This document shows, in pieces, positions 24,323 to 33,816 of a DNA stretch of 64,000 nucleotides (position 1 is its first letter; every line of letters starts with the position of its first letter). The stretch covers positions 434,001-498,000 of the forward strand of contig CAVSMH010000006.1 of assembly GCA_963728965.1 (NCBI GenBank). Direction: 5' to 3'. The DNA comes from DASQZT01 sp963728965. GTDB taxonomy: Bacteria > Acidobacteriota > Terriglobia > Bryobacterales > Bryobacteraceae. Both the position numbers and the translations under genes were made by a program. Under the pieces are notes generated by a model. It did not search any database and had not been told where the DNA came from. It saw only the letters and a program-made list of their open reading frames with translations.

Positions 24323-26005
24323 CTACTTGCGGAACGCCACCGTTCCGCCAACGATCGTATACGCCACATCGGTGGCTGGAATCTCGTCTTCCGGGATGGT
24401 CAGGATGTCGCGCGTGAGCACCGTGATATCGGCCAGCTTGCCGGGTTCGAGCGAGCCCTTCAATTCCTCTTCAAAGGCCGCGTAGGCGTTGTTCCAGGTG
24501 TACGAGCGCAGCGCTTCCTCGCGGCTCATCCGCTGGTCCGGGTAGAACACCGTGCCGTCTTTGAGCTTCCGGCTCACCGAAGCGTAGAACGACGCCAGCG
24601 GGCTGACGTCCTCCACCGGGGCATCCGTCCCGTTGCCTACCACCGCGCCCGACTTCATCAGCTTCTGCCACACGTACGCCCCTTCTTCGGCCCGCTTGGC
24701 TCCCAGCCGCAGCAGCACGTATGGCCCGTCGGAGGTGCAATGAACGCCCTGCATGGCGGCGATTACGCCCAATCTGCCGAAGCGCGGAATATCGGCCGGG
24801 TTCAAATGCTGGGCGTGTTCGATCCGCCACCGCAGGTTCTTCTTGTCGGGATGGGCGCGGAAGGTCTCCTCGTAGAGGTTCAGGGTCTCGCGGTTGGCGC
24901 GATCGCCGATGGCGTGCACGCAAAGCTGAAAATTGTGCTGGATGGCCAGTTCCGCGGTCTTGCGGATATCGGCCGGATCGTCGGTATTCAGGCCGGTGCT
25001 GTCGGGCTTGTCGGTATAAGGCTCCAGCAGCCACGCGCCGCGCGATCCGAGCGCGCCGTCCATGGCCCGTTTAATGGCGCGCACGGTAAAGAAATTTCCC
25101 CCTACCCCGATCATCCGGTAGCGGTCGAGGTTGGGCGCGAGTTGTTCGTTCGACGTGCGCAGCATCATCCACACGCGGATGCGCAGTTCGTGGTTTTCGG
25201 CCATGCGCTTCAGGGTGTCTACGGTGGCAAAGGGCGAGCCGGCGTCCTCGAACGTGGTGATGCCTTTGGAGAGCGACTCGTCGATGGCGAGATCGATGGC
25301 CTTGCGCTGTTGGGCGGCGCGCTCGGCGGCCGTGCGCCGGGCTTCCCACTCGGAATGCGCACGGGCGGCCAGTCCCGAGGCCCGCTCGCGCAGGAGGCCG
25401 GTGGGTTCGCCGTGTCCGTCTTTCAGAATCTCGCCGCCGGGCGGGTTCCGGGTGGCGCGCGTGATGCCGGCGGCCTCGAGCGCCCTGCCGTTGACGAACG
25501 TCGCGTGGCCGCTGGCATGGGTCAGCAGCACCGGATTGGCGGGCGATACCTTGTCGAGCGAAGCGTGCAGCGGAAAACCTTCCACGTTGGGATCGGGCGC
25601 GCGATCCCACTTCGACTGGTGCCAGCCGCGGCCGATGATCCACTCGCCCGGCTTGGCCCGTTGGACCGCGCGGGCCACCTGCTCGACGATGGCGTCCCAA
25701 GTGCGCGCCTCGCGCAGGTCGAGCCCCATGCGGAACTCGCCCACGCCGGTGAAGTGCCCATGGCCTTCGATGAAACCGGGAATCGCCAGCATCCCGTGCA
25801 GGTCGATGACGCGCGTGCGCGGGCCGATCCAGCGGGCGGCGTCGGCATCGCTGCCCAGCGCCGCGATGCGGTCGCCGCGTACGGCGATGGCCTCGGCGGC
25901 AGGCGCGGCCGAATGCATGGTCACGATTTTGCCATTGCGCAGCACCAGGTCCGCGGGTTGGGCGAAAGCCGGCAGAGCGACGGCCAGACACAGCAGAGCA
26001 CGCAT
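24323..26005 (-). CDS. YtcJ-like amidohydrolase (exported)
   Basis: A 560-residue metal-dependent hydrolase of the amidohydrolase_3/YtcJ group. A short signal peptide (MRALLCLAVALPAFA) indicates export. Metal-binding features include GHGHFTG (HxH) near residue 83, VLTHASGHATFVNG, the histidine in CVHAIGDRANRE, WRIEHAQHLNP and the aspartate in NGTDAPVEDVSP. The N-terminal beta-sandwich strand DLVLRNGKIVTM and C-terminal PGKLADITVL are family hallmarks. It hydrolyses C-N or related bonds in small molecules; the substrate is unknown. It stands alone between a convergent surface protein and the glycosyltransferase fusion 147 bases away. Confidence 0.9.
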   Translation of the reverse strand: MRALLCLAVALPAFAQPADLVLRNGKIVTMHSAAPAAEAIAVRGDRIAALGSDADAARWIGPRTRVIDLHGMLAIPGFIEGHGHFTGVGEFRMGLDLREARTWDAIVEQVARAVQRAKPGEWIIGRGWHQSKWDRAPDPNVEGFPLHASLDKVSPANPVLLTHASGHATFVNGRALEAAGITRATRNPPGGEILKDGHGEPTGLLRERASGLAARAHSEWEARRTAAERAAQQRKAIDLAIDESLSKGITTFEDAGSPFATVDTLKRMAENHELRIRVWMMLRTSNEQLAPNLDRYRMIGVGGNFFTVRAIKRAMDGALGSRGAWLLEPYTDKPDSTGLNTDDPADIRKTAELAIQHNFQLCVHAIGDRANRETLNLYEETFRAHPDKKNLRWRIEHAQHLNPADIPRFGRLGVIAAMQGVHCTSDGPYVLLRLGAKRAEEGAYVWQKLMKSGAVVGNGTDAPVEDVSPLASFYASVSRKLKDGTVFYPDQRMSREEALRSYTWNNAYAAFEEELKGSLEPGKLADITVLTRDILTIPEDEIPATDVAYTIVGGTVAFRK

Positions 26006-26152
26006 GGCAGCACTCTACCACAGGTCGGGATGGCGCCGCCCTCGCGGCCGGTCCGCCACAAACGGGCACAGTGTGCCCATTTGAGCGGAAGCAAGTATTT
26101 GTAAACAAAGTAGTTGCGAAAGGCGAACGGGCACACCGCGCCGGCCGCCCGG

Positions 26153-28774
26153 CTAGGTGGCGGTGGAAGGCAGCACCGTCCCCAAAAGACCCGCGCCGCT
26201 CACCCTCAACCCTTCCGCCGCTTCCCGGTCGAGCGACTTCACCTGGTCCGCCGCTTTCTTGCCGGCGATAAAGGCATGGTCGGAGTTGTAATACTCCCAC
26301 TCGCTGTAGCGCCCGGCCAGCAGGATGTCGCGCTCCGCCAGCCAGTCGCGGATCGTGCTGACGGCGGCCGCGCGCCCATGGTCGTATACCACGTAGGCGT
26401 GCGGCAGATCGCACTGCGCCGTCGCCAGGATCGGGTCGCCGGCCGCGAAGATCCCCACCCGGCGGCAATCGTCGATGCACCGGCGCACCAGCTCGTCGCC
26501 CTCCACCGGCAGCGGCTTATGGGACGAATAGGTGATCTCGCAGGTCAGCCCGAATCCGCCCGGCGGATTGCAGTACGGGCTGGCGTTGCCCTGCACGAAA
26601 ATGCGGTGGAACACGGTGTCTTCGGGGTAGTAGATCCAGTGCTTCTCGGTGAGGTTTTCGCGGCCGACGCCGAGGTGGACGCAGCGCACCGAGACGTACC
26701 TCAGGCGGTTGGCCGCGGCGCGAATCTCCGCCGGCGCCTCCTCACCCGTCTGCCGCACCAGCACCGGCAGCGGCATGGTGCTGATCAAACGGTCGTAGCG
26801 CAATTCGGTTCCGTCGCTGAGCAACAGGCTGTGCCGCCGCGGCGAGACCTTTACCACGCGGCTGCCGAGCCGCACGTCGCCTGTCAGATGCGGCCGCCAG
26901 GCGTTCATGAGAGCCTGAAAACCTCCGCGCAACGGATACCCGAAGCGCGCGTTCGGCCCCATGGGCTTGGGCTTCGGAGAGAGCGCCCCTTCGATCATTT
27001 CCGCCAGGTCCGGCAGCGGCACCCGGCCTCCCAGCCAGCTCGTCTCCATCTCTTCGAGCGGTACGGCCCAGAGCTTGCGGTTGTAGGGAACGGCGAAATG
27101 CCTGGCGATGCCCGCGCCCCACACGTTGTAAATGAACTCTTCGAAATTGCGCGGCTCGGACCGCGCTTCGGCGAGCGGCGCCGAGGCCTCCAGGATGCCA
27201 TCCGCGCAGCAGTCCTTCACCGCCGTCTTGCAGGAGCCGTTGGCGTGGCCGTTGGAGCCCGGCGCCGGCTTCGGCGGGGACAACCTGCCGTAGCGCGCCT
27301 CGATGGCGCCCACGATGCACTCCTGGATCACCTTCGGCGGGAGGCCGTAGAGCGACCCCTGGAAGGGATAGCGGGTGTAGACGTTCTTGCTGTAGATCCA
27401 CGCCTCGCGGTCCTGCCAGTGGACGTTGTCGCCGAGCAGCATCTGGTACAACTGGTGCACGTAGGGCTCGTTGGAGAACATGATGTGGCCGGCATAGTCG
27501 AAGGTAAACCCGTTGACTTCGACCGACCGGCACCAGCCGCCCACCTCGTGATTCTGTTCGAGCAGGATGCAATCCGCGCCCAGGTGGTACGCCGCGCTCA
27601 AACCCGTGGGCCCCGCGCCGGCCACGATGGTGTGCGCCGCGGTGCGCGCGGGACGCGTCCGCTGCCGCGCCGCGACCGCTTCCGCCAGCAGGCCCTCCAT
27701 GCGATCGGCGGTGGCGTCCCACGAGGTCCGGCTCAGCACGCCGCGCATCTTCTGCTGCCGCGCGGCGCGCTCTTCGGGTGAGGCCGCCAGCGCGCGTTCA
27801 CAGGCCTGGATGAACTCATCCGGGGTGGCGCCCAGATAGACGATCTCGCCGTACGGCTCGGCCACATCGGTGATGGGCGTGCTCACGATCATTTTTCCCG
27901 CCGCCATGTACTCCAGCGTCTTGGTCGGGCTGATGAACTTCGTGGACTGGTTGCGCGCGAAGGGCAGCAGGCAGACATCCCATCCTTTCAGATACGACGG
28001 CAACTGCTGGTACGAGCGCTGCCCGAAATACCGGATGTTGGGCAGGCGCGGCAGCGATGCCGGATCGATTTTCACCACCGGGCCCACCATGGCGAGCTGC
28101 CACTCCGGATGCGCCAACGCCAGCGAGTGCAACAGCGGAGCATCGAACCGTTCATCGATCACGCCGAAGTATCCCAGGCGCGGATGCGCGAGCGCGGCCT
28201 GGTCGTCGGCCTCCTGCATACCGTTGGCCGCCGCGGCAAAATGTTTCGCATCGACGCTGCTCGGAAAACAGTGGACGCTGGGATGGCGGTCTTTTTTCGC
28301 GCGGTACAGGCTCGGGCCGCCGGTGAACACGAGGTCCGCCTGGGCGAGCAGTTGCGCTTCCCGTTCCAGCAGGGCGGGAGGCGCTTGCAGGAACGCCGAC
28401 AGTTCGTCCATGCAGTCGTAGACCACCGCCAGCGGCTTCAGCCCATTTCCCAAGGGCAGCGCCATGGGTGTGTAGAACCACAAAAGGTAATCGTCGAGAC
28501 GTTCGCCCGCGATCAACTCCGCAACGAGTCCCCGGAGATGCGGTAGTTGCTCGTCGTGGAACCCGAGCGCATGGGAGGGAGTAAAGGGGCGGCACACGAG
28601 GAGGTTCGGTTCCGGGCGATGGTATTCCCAATGGGGATCATCGGCAAACAGCGGCTCCTCTATAAAAACTACACGATGGCGCGAGGCCAGCCGCGACAGC
28701 AGATGCTGCGGCCGCTGGTACACGAAATCCCATCGCAAGTGCGAGAACGTAATGATTGCGGGACTCGTCCGCAT
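26153..28774 (-). CDS. Fusion: GT-B glycosyltransferase + FAD-dependent (UDP-galactopyranose mutase-like) oxidoreductase
   Basis: An 873-residue two-domain protein. ATG 28774 is chosen for the AGGAGG five bases upstream. Residues 1-370 form a GT-B glycosyltransferase of the GT4-like type (FSHLRWDFVYQRPQHLLSRLA opening, LGYFGVIDERFD, and the donor motif PTKTLEYMAAGKMIVST). From about residue 383 a Rossmann FAD domain begins (IVAGAGPTGLSAAYHL, then the E of LLEQN), followed by FDYAGHIMFSNEPYVHQLY and WAVPLEEMETSWLGGRVP as in UDP-galactopyranose mutase/protoporphyrinogen-oxidase-like proteins. A Cys-containing insert near residues 495-535 looks disordered. No frameshift is needed: the frame is continuous. 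It probably makes and uses an altered sugar for an exopolysaccharide. Confidence 0.85.
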   Translation of the reverse strand: MRTSPAIITFSHLRWDFVYQRPQHLLSRLASRHRVVFIEEPLFADDPHWEYHRPEPNLLVCRPFTPSHALGFHDEQLPHLRGLVAELIAGERLDDYLLWFYTPMALPLGNGLKPLAVVYDCMDELSAFLQAPPALLEREAQLLAQADLVFTGGPSLYRAKKDRHPSVHCFPSSVDAKHFAAAANGMQEADDQAALAHPRLGYFGVIDERFDAPLLHSLALAHPEWQLAMVGPVVKIDPASLPRLPNIRYFGQRSYQQLPSYLKGWDVCLLPFARNQSTKFISPTKTLEYMAAGKMIVSTPITDVAEPYGEIVYLGATPDEFIQACERALAASPEERAARQQKMRGVLSRTSWDATADRMEGLLAEAVAARQRTRPARTAAHTIVAGAGPTGLSAAYHLGADCILLEQNHEVGGWCRSVEVNGFTFDYAGHIMFSNEPYVHQLYQMLLGDNVHWQDREAWIYSKNVYTRYPFQGSLYGLPPKVIQECIVGAIEARYGRLSPPKPAPGSNGHANGSCKTAVKDCCADGILEASAPLAEARSEPRNFEEFIYNVWGAGIARHFAVPYNRKLWAVPLEEMETSWLGGRVPLPDLAEMIEGALSPKPKPMGPNARFGYPLRGGFQALMNAWRPHLTGDVRLGSRVVKVSPRRHSLLLSDGTELRYDRLISTMPLPVLVRQTGEEAPAEIRAAANRLRYVSVRCVHLGVGRENLTEKHWIYYPEDTVFHRIFVQGNASPYCNPPGGFGLTCEITYSSHKPLPVEGDELVRRCIDDCRRVGIFAAGDPILATAQCDLPHAYVVYDHGRAAAVSTIRDWLAERDILLAGRYSEWEYYNSDHAFIAGKKAADQVKSLDREAAEGLRVSGAGLLGTVLPSTAT

Positions 28775-28938
28775 GGATCCTCCTATGAATCGTTCTAGAA
28801 CCAGCCTTGGCGCGGCCCGGTTGGATGCGGGCTCCGGTTGCCGCAATGGTTGCAGCTAACCTGCCACTGTGTGGAAAAGCGCGCGGGTTCTGTTGAAATG
28901 ATTGAGGAAGAACTACTTGCGTCCGGATGCGAACACGG

Positions 28939-30336
28939 CTAGGGGGTGGCGACGGATGGGCCCGGCGCGAACTTCCGGCGGCACTGTTCGCTGCAGAATC
29001 GCAGGGTCGTGCCCTGGTACTCGAGCGTGAGCGCCCGGGCCGGATCCACTTCCATGCCGCAGACCGGATCGCGCGCCATGCCCGGCGCCGGCTGGTGGGC
29101 GGAGAGATTCAGGCGGCTTTCCGAATCGAGCAGAAACGTGCCCGCCACCACAATTCGTTCGCCGGCGGTGAGCCCGCGCGTAACGGCGACGCGATCGCCA
29201 AAGCGCCAGCCGGTTTCCACCAGGCGCGGTTCGAACGAATCGGCGCCGCGCGCCACGTAAACGACCTTGCGCGTTCCCGCATCCACCACCGCTTCGGCCG
29301 GAACGGTGATTCCGGGGGGCAATTGCACCGGAACCTCCACGTCCACGAACATATCCGGGCGGAGCAGGAAATCGGCATTCTCCACCTCGAACTGGAGCTT
29401 GAACGTACGCGTCGCGGCGTCAAACAGGGGCAGGGCGTTCGAGACCCTGGCGACGATGACGCGATCGTTGTAGCGCACTTTGGCGGGCCGGCCCGGCGCC
29501 AGGAAGCGGGCGTCGTTTTCGAATACGTCGGCCAGCACGAACACCCGGCTGATATCGGCCAGGCGGAACAGTTCGGCGCCGCGGTCCACGCGCAGACCGC
29601 GAGACACGTTGCGCGCGGTGATCATGGCGGAGCCGGGCGCGCGCACCTCCATCAGCGATGTGGCGGTACGGGTACGAGCCAGCTCGCGGAGCTGGAAATC
29701 CGACATACCCAGGGTGATGAGGCCGTCTTCGGCGGAGCGGACCTGGTTGGCGATCAGCCGCGCCTGGTCCGGCCCGGCATCTTTGGCGGTGCGGTCGCGC
29801 GTGCCGAGCGCAAACAGGTAGGCTTGCTGGGGAGTCAGCAGCTCGCGGCTGAAATACACCGCCAGCAGTTCGTCTTTGGCGACGAGACTGCCCAGATTGT
29901 GCGGCGGAATTTCGCGAATCCACGCTTCGCTCGTGGCGAAGACCCGGTACACGGCGGTGTCGTCCACCGCCACGCGGCCGAGCATCTGCACACTCTGCTG
30001 CGGCGTTGCGCCATCGACCTCGGCTACCCGTACGCCGACGACCTGCTGCCGGTCGGCGGCCAGGGTAACGGTTCCCATCGGCGCGGCCGGCGCCATGTCG
30101 TTTTTCACGGCGCCATCGGCGTAGACCGGCTCCAGTTGCATGCCGCAATCGGGCGCGATCCCGGGCTTGTCGGACGTATAGGCGGGATGCATCGGATCGT
30201 GCCAGTAGAGCACTTTCCGCCCGGCGGCGGCGGCGGTCGCGGGCGCCGCGGGGACGTGTCCGCGCGACCAGAAGCCGATGAGAAAAGCGGCCAGGACGAT
30301 AGCGCCGATCCAAGTAAACTTCTGGCGGTTGTTCAT
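28939..30336 (-). CDS. CusB-like efflux adaptor with heavy-metal-binding and YHS domains
   Basis: A 465-residue periplasmic adaptor of the RND/HlyD type with one N-terminal membrane anchor (residues 8-25). Then comes a heavy-metal-binding domain with YWHDPMHPAYTSDKPG and APDCGMQLEPVY (residues 43-72). The hairpin and barrel-sandwich region follows, with IRVFV-like strands (ISRVFVLADVFENDARFL) and ITVPAEAVVDAGTRKVVYVA. A YHS metal-binding domain ends the protein (ARDPVCGMEVDPARA, RFCSEQCRRKFAPG). It should hand copper or silver ions to an RND pump. No CusA- or CusC-like gene is adjacent. It lies 42 bases after the multicopper oxidase gene and is likely in one transcript with it, which points to copper detoxification. 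Confidence 0.88.
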   Translation of the reverse strand: MNNRQKFTWIGAIVLAAFLIGFWSRGHVPAAPATAAAAGRKVLYWHDPMHPAYTSDKPGIAPDCGMQLEPVYADGAVKNDMAPAAPMGTVTLAADRQQVVGVRVAEVDGATPQQSVQMLGRVAVDDTAVYRVFATSEAWIREIPPHNLGSLVAKDELLAVYFSRELLTPQQAYLFALGTRDRTAKDAGPDQARLIANQVRSAEDGLITLGMSDFQLRELARTRTATSLMEVRAPGSAMITARNVSRGLRVDRGAELFRLADISRVFVLADVFENDARFLAPGRPAKVRYNDRVIVARVSNALPLFDAATRTFKLQFEVENADFLLRPDMFVDVEVPVQLPPGITVPAEAVVDAGTRKVVYVARGADSFEPRLVETGWRFGDRVAVTRGLTAGERIVVAGTFLLDSESRLNLSAHQPAPGMARDPVCGMEVDPARALTLEYQGTTLRFCSEQCRRKFAPGPSVATP

Positions 30337-30378
30337 GTCGACATCCTCAGGCCCCGCGGAAGATGCGCGGGGCCCATC

Positions 30379-32601
30379 CTACGGTCTCCCGGTTACCACC
30401 ATGGGCCGCATCATGTCGTGCTCCTCATGCTCCAGGATGTGACAGTGGTAGACGTATTCGTGATAGATCCTGGGCGATGGCAAGCTCCCATCCGCACCGG
30501 CCCCGGGCAGGCCCAGGGTTTCGCGCGTGCTGCCGGGGGAGACAAACGGAACGTTGGGCAGTTCGAACTTCATCACCACGCGGGTCACCTCGCCGGGATT
30601 CATGCGCACGGTTTCTTTCCAGCCGCGCTCGTTGGCGTCGGGCATTCGAGCCGGCCCGGTGAACACGGTTTGCGGGAAGCAGCCGACATTGAAGGGCTGG
30701 CGGTTGACGATCTGCACGTTCACCAGGTGGAAGTGCAGCGGGTGCACGTCCCCGGTGAGATTGAAAAACTCCCACACTTCCACCGCGCCCTCGGCCGGGT
30801 TCTCGGTGGCGGGCTCCTCCAGGAACCGGCCGAAGAAGCCGGGTGTGTTGTAGGTCTGCACGTTGGTGCCGATCATCTGGATCAGACGGCCGTTCTCATC
30901 CACCGCCTCGTTGAGGGTCAAGGGCCGATGGAGGGCGCCGGACTGGGGCAGGGGGGCGAGTTCGGCGGCGCGGGAAGCCAGCGCCACGCTCATCTGGGTG
31001 AGCCAGGAACTGGTGGCGAGCGAGTCGGACCCGCTTGCGCCCACCCGGATCTCCATCAGCGTCCGGGTGTTGGGGCCCATACCGGCAATGACGCCCGGCA
31101 CGCCGAAGTATAAGTCATTGGCCAGTTCGCCGCCCGGCGCGGGCGCCGGACAATCGTTGTAGAGGATCAGCGTCTTATTTTCGAAACCCTTGAAATCGAT
31201 GACCAGGTCGGCGCGTTCGGCCGGAGCCATCATCAGCGTGTAGCGGCTGATGTTACCGAAAATGGGGCTGCCCGGATTGACGACGAAGCCGATCGGTTGC
31301 GGCGGGCTGTTCAACCGGACGACCGAGGGCAGGAAGCCGCCTTCGGTCCCGATCTGGTAGATCGCGGGTCCGGCCGGGTTGGTGGGCGCGAGGACCGGCA
31401 CGTTGTTGTTGGGATCGATATCGCTCCGGTAGGGCGCCAGGCTGATTCCATCGGGGCTGTTGTCTTTCACATAAAGCTGCAGATTCAGCACGCGGGCATT
31501 GCAGGCGTTGAGGAGCCGGAAACGGTACCGTCTGGGCTGTACTTCGAGGAACGGATAGACGGTGCCGTTGACCAGCATGGTGTCGCCGAACATCTCGGGA
31601 ACGACGGAGGGATGCGGCGGGGGGGAGGTCTGGTTGCCGAATGGGCTCGGATCGGTTTCGGGCAGCTCATAGGCGTGTGGATACCAGAGGCTCCCCTTCG
31701 TGGTCGGTCCCGGCCACGTTGGATCGAGGCTCTCGATGTCTTCGCCGACGAAGACCTTGTCCTGGAACACCAGCGGAATTTCGGCGGCGGAGCCCAGGCC
31801 CGGCAGCAGGCCCGTGCTGCCATTGCCGATCAGGTTGTTTTCAAACGGGTCGCGCAGCACGTAGGCGGAAGCGATGCCGGCATAGGCATTGATGCGGGTG
31901 AGATCGTGGGCGTGGTCGTGATACCACAGCAGCCGTCCGCTCTGCTGGTTGGGAAAGTAGTATTCCGCCGAGCCGGGCGCGTTGCCGGGGGCGATGACGT
32001 TGTTCTGGAAGCTGGGGCCCACCCCGCCGCCCGAGGCTGCCGGCAAGAACCAGTCGTACGGTCCGCCGTCGCTGGTCCATGGGATGAAGCCGCCGTGCAG
32101 GTGGACGGACGCCTTATTGGGCAGGGTATTGGCGTCCCTGAAAAACGTCGAGGTATCCACGGGAAGCGGGTGGACGGGCGGGAGCTCGTTGACGAAGGTG
32201 ATCTGGGTGGGAACGTTTTTATCGGCCAGGATGCTGGGGCCGAGGTGCTTTTTGGAGCTGCCCTGGAAATAGCCCCAGAGCGTGGTGGGATCGAGCGACG
32301 GGTGCAACTGTTCCTGGAACTGCCCGATTCGGATGGTGTAGTGCCTGGCCGTGACGGCGCTCCAACTGCGGCCGTTCGCGCCCGAGAGTCCGTTGTTGCC
32401 CGCCGGCCAGAGCCTGGTGCCGTCGCTTTCGGCCAGCAGCAGGTTGTCGGGGCTGAGGAAATGCCGCAGGGGTTGAACGAACTTGGCGAGCCTGGGGCTC
32501 TGGTAGGCGAACGCGCGGCGCTGCAAGCCCAGCAGCGCAGCCGCTCCGCCGGCGATCTTCAGGAACTGACGCCTGTTTGGAAAAAACGGTCCTCGCTTCA
32601 C
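30379..32601 (-). CDS. Multicopper oxidase (CotA/bilirubin-oxidase-like, Tat-exported)
   Basis: A 740-residue multicopper oxidase, larger than CueO or CotA. A twin-arginine signal is present (NRRQFLKIAGGAAALLGL). Start GTG 32601 has GGAGGATATCT upstream. Copper ligands are seen in HLHGGFIPWTSDG (type 2/3), WYHDHAHDLTR, HPLHFHLVNVQ and the C-terminal HCHILEHEEHDMM, with the HCH..H..M pattern of the T1 and trinuclear sites. An inserted loop follows the second cupredoxin region. It probably oxidises Cu(I), phenolics or metal ions in the periplasm using oxygen. It is the first gene of a pair with the metal-binding adaptor. Confidence 0.93.
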   Translation of the reverse strand: MKRGPFFPNRRQFLKIAGGAAALLGLQRRAFAYQSPRLAKFVQPLRHFLSPDNLLLAESDGTRLWPAGNNGLSGANGRSWSAVTARHYTIRIGQFQEQLHPSLDPTTLWGYFQGSSKKHLGPSILADKNVPTQITFVNELPPVHPLPVDTSTFFRDANTLPNKASVHLHGGFIPWTSDGGPYDWFLPAASGGGVGPSFQNNVIAPGNAPGSAEYYFPNQQSGRLLWYHDHAHDLTRINAYAGIASAYVLRDPFENNLIGNGSTGLLPGLGSAAEIPLVFQDKVFVGEDIESLDPTWPGPTTKGSLWYPHAYELPETDPSPFGNQTSPPPHPSVVPEMFGDTMLVNGTVYPFLEVQPRRYRFRLLNACNARVLNLQLYVKDNSPDGISLAPYRSDIDPNNNVPVLAPTNPAGPAIYQIGTEGGFLPSVVRLNSPPQPIGFVVNPGSPIFGNISRYTLMMAPAERADLVIDFKGFENKTLILYNDCPAPAPGGELANDLYFGVPGVIAGMGPNTRTLMEIRVGASGSDSLATSSWLTQMSVALASRAAELAPLPQSGALHRPLTLNEAVDENGRLIQMIGTNVQTYNTPGFFGRFLEEPATENPAEGAVEVWEFFNLTGDVHPLHFHLVNVQIVNRQPFNVGCFPQTVFTGPARMPDANERGWKETVRMNPGEVTRVVMKFELPNVPFVSPGSTRETLGLPGAGADGSLPSPRIYHEYVYHCHILEHEEHDMMRPMVVTGRP

Positions 32602-32730
32602 AGATATCCTCCACTCGGTTGCTTGCCCCTCGCGTTGGAGTCCCTTGCAACCGCAACCGTCAGCACGCCGATGAGGAGCAGATTCGGCGCTGCCGGCGCG
32701 GGATCGATCATAAAGCCGCGCGCTTCCCGG

Positions 32731-33408
32731 TCAGGCGCGATTCCGCCGGGGGCCGCGGCGGCGCCACACGCCCAGTCCAATCAGCGCGCTGCCAAGCAGG
32801 ATCAAGCTCGAGGGTTCCGGCGTGGTGCTGTACATCAGTTGGCCGATGGGGTACTCGTCGGGGGTCCAGGTGGAAGCCGGCAAGTAACCGGTATTGACAT
32901 CGGAACCGAAGGCCCAAAACTGAGTCACCGAGTCCACTCCCTGACTTACGCCCGGAGCCACGGTGACGGCCGGGTCGCTGGCGGCGGACCAACCGCCCGA
33001 GCCGGTGCCATCGGCCGATCCGACCACCAGGTACAGCGAACCCGAGGGGAGATCGATGTGCTGCCAGAGGCTCACCCAGGCCGGATCGATGCCCCCGGCC
33101 TGAAAGGTCGTGTGGGCCAACTCCGATCCCTCGGCGCCCGTCAGGTCCTGGGTGAGGTACGCATCGAAGGTGCCGGCCCCGGTCGGATCGGCATTCAGGA
33201 AATTAATCAGGAGGCGCTGGTCGGAATAGGCCTGGGTTTGGGTCCATGCCACAGCCAGGGCGTTCGGGTCGCCATACGCGTTCCCGACCGTCAACTGAGA
33301 AATCCAGGAGAAGGGGCCGGCATCGACAGAGATCACCAGCATTTGGTCGGCGGCAGCCGATCCACCGACAAGTCCAAGCAACGATAGAAGTAATAGTGTT
33401 TTTCGCAC
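32731..33408 (-). CDS. PEP-CTERM sorting-signal protein
   Basis: A 225-residue exported protein. The GTG at 33408 is chosen because GGAG lies about seven bases upstream and a signal peptide follows (MRKTLLLLSLLGLVGGSAAA). A beta-rich middle carries no named domain, only one run with repeated Gly/Ser near residues 130-140. The C-terminal sorting signal is TPEPSSLILLGSALIGLGVWRR, followed by a basic tail (GPRRNRA). It is the second PEP-CTERM protein in the window, unlike the first (4664-5407) in its middle part. It lies upstream of no obvious partner: the multicopper oxidase operon follows 129 bases downstream on the same strand. Confidence 0.85.
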   Translation of the reverse strand: MRKTLLLLSLLGLVGGSAAADQMLVISVDAGPFSWISQLTVGNAYGDPNALAVAWTQTQAYSDQRLLINFLNADPTGAGTFDAYLTQDLTGAEGSELAHTTFQAGGIDPAWVSLWQHIDLPSGSLYLVVGSADGTGSGGWSAASDPAVTVAPGVSQGVDSVTQFWAFGSDVNTGYLPASTWTPDEYPIGQLMYSTTPEPSSLILLGSALIGLGVWRRRGPRRNRA

Positions 33409-33816
33409 CTTGCACTCCAATACCTGAATCCATACGTCGGAACCGGTCGTGCTTCGACGGACGGGTCGACCGCCCGGCGGACACACAGGGAGCTTTGTAG
33501 AGACTACGCTGCTGCCACTGGTTCGAGCCTGAATCGATCCAGGGTAATCAGATAAAAAGGCTCTTAATGCCTCAAGCTCATACTGCGGGCAATCCGGGCC
33601 GGGCGTCAAGGACGTTAAAGTGAGTTCCAGTGATGTTCAGTACGAATTGAAACTAAAGTTGGGATAAGTACTACTTGTACTGGAGATTCGGGGGGCGCAA
33701 CGAGGCGCGGGCCGCTCACGAGACGCCTGTGGGGGCCCGCGGAAAACCGAGAGACCGTTAGGGGACCTGGGTTGTGGCCGGGAGCTCGAAGGGCGGTTCC
33801 AGGCCACCACCGACCG
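33409..33816. other. Long intergenic region ahead of the PEP-CTERM gene
   Basis: A 408-base gap between the end of korC and the PEP-CTERM start. It contains short inverted-repeat pieces: TTCCAGT (33625-33631) can pair with part of GTACTGGA (33677-33684), and CAGTAC (33638-33643) with GTACTG in the same arm, so two alternative hairpins compete. No full sigma70 promoter and no sigma54 (GG-N10-GC type) site were convincing. Translated extensions of the PEP-CTERM frame to 33609 show no coding character. Confidence 0.3.

Noticed and set aside
28927..31113. Long plus-strand open frame (728 codons) antisense to the adaptor and multicopper oxidase genes
   Set aside because: It is a shadow of high-GC coding on the other strand: His/Gly/Arg-rich translation, no domain, no ribosome site, while the minus-strand proteins are clear families.
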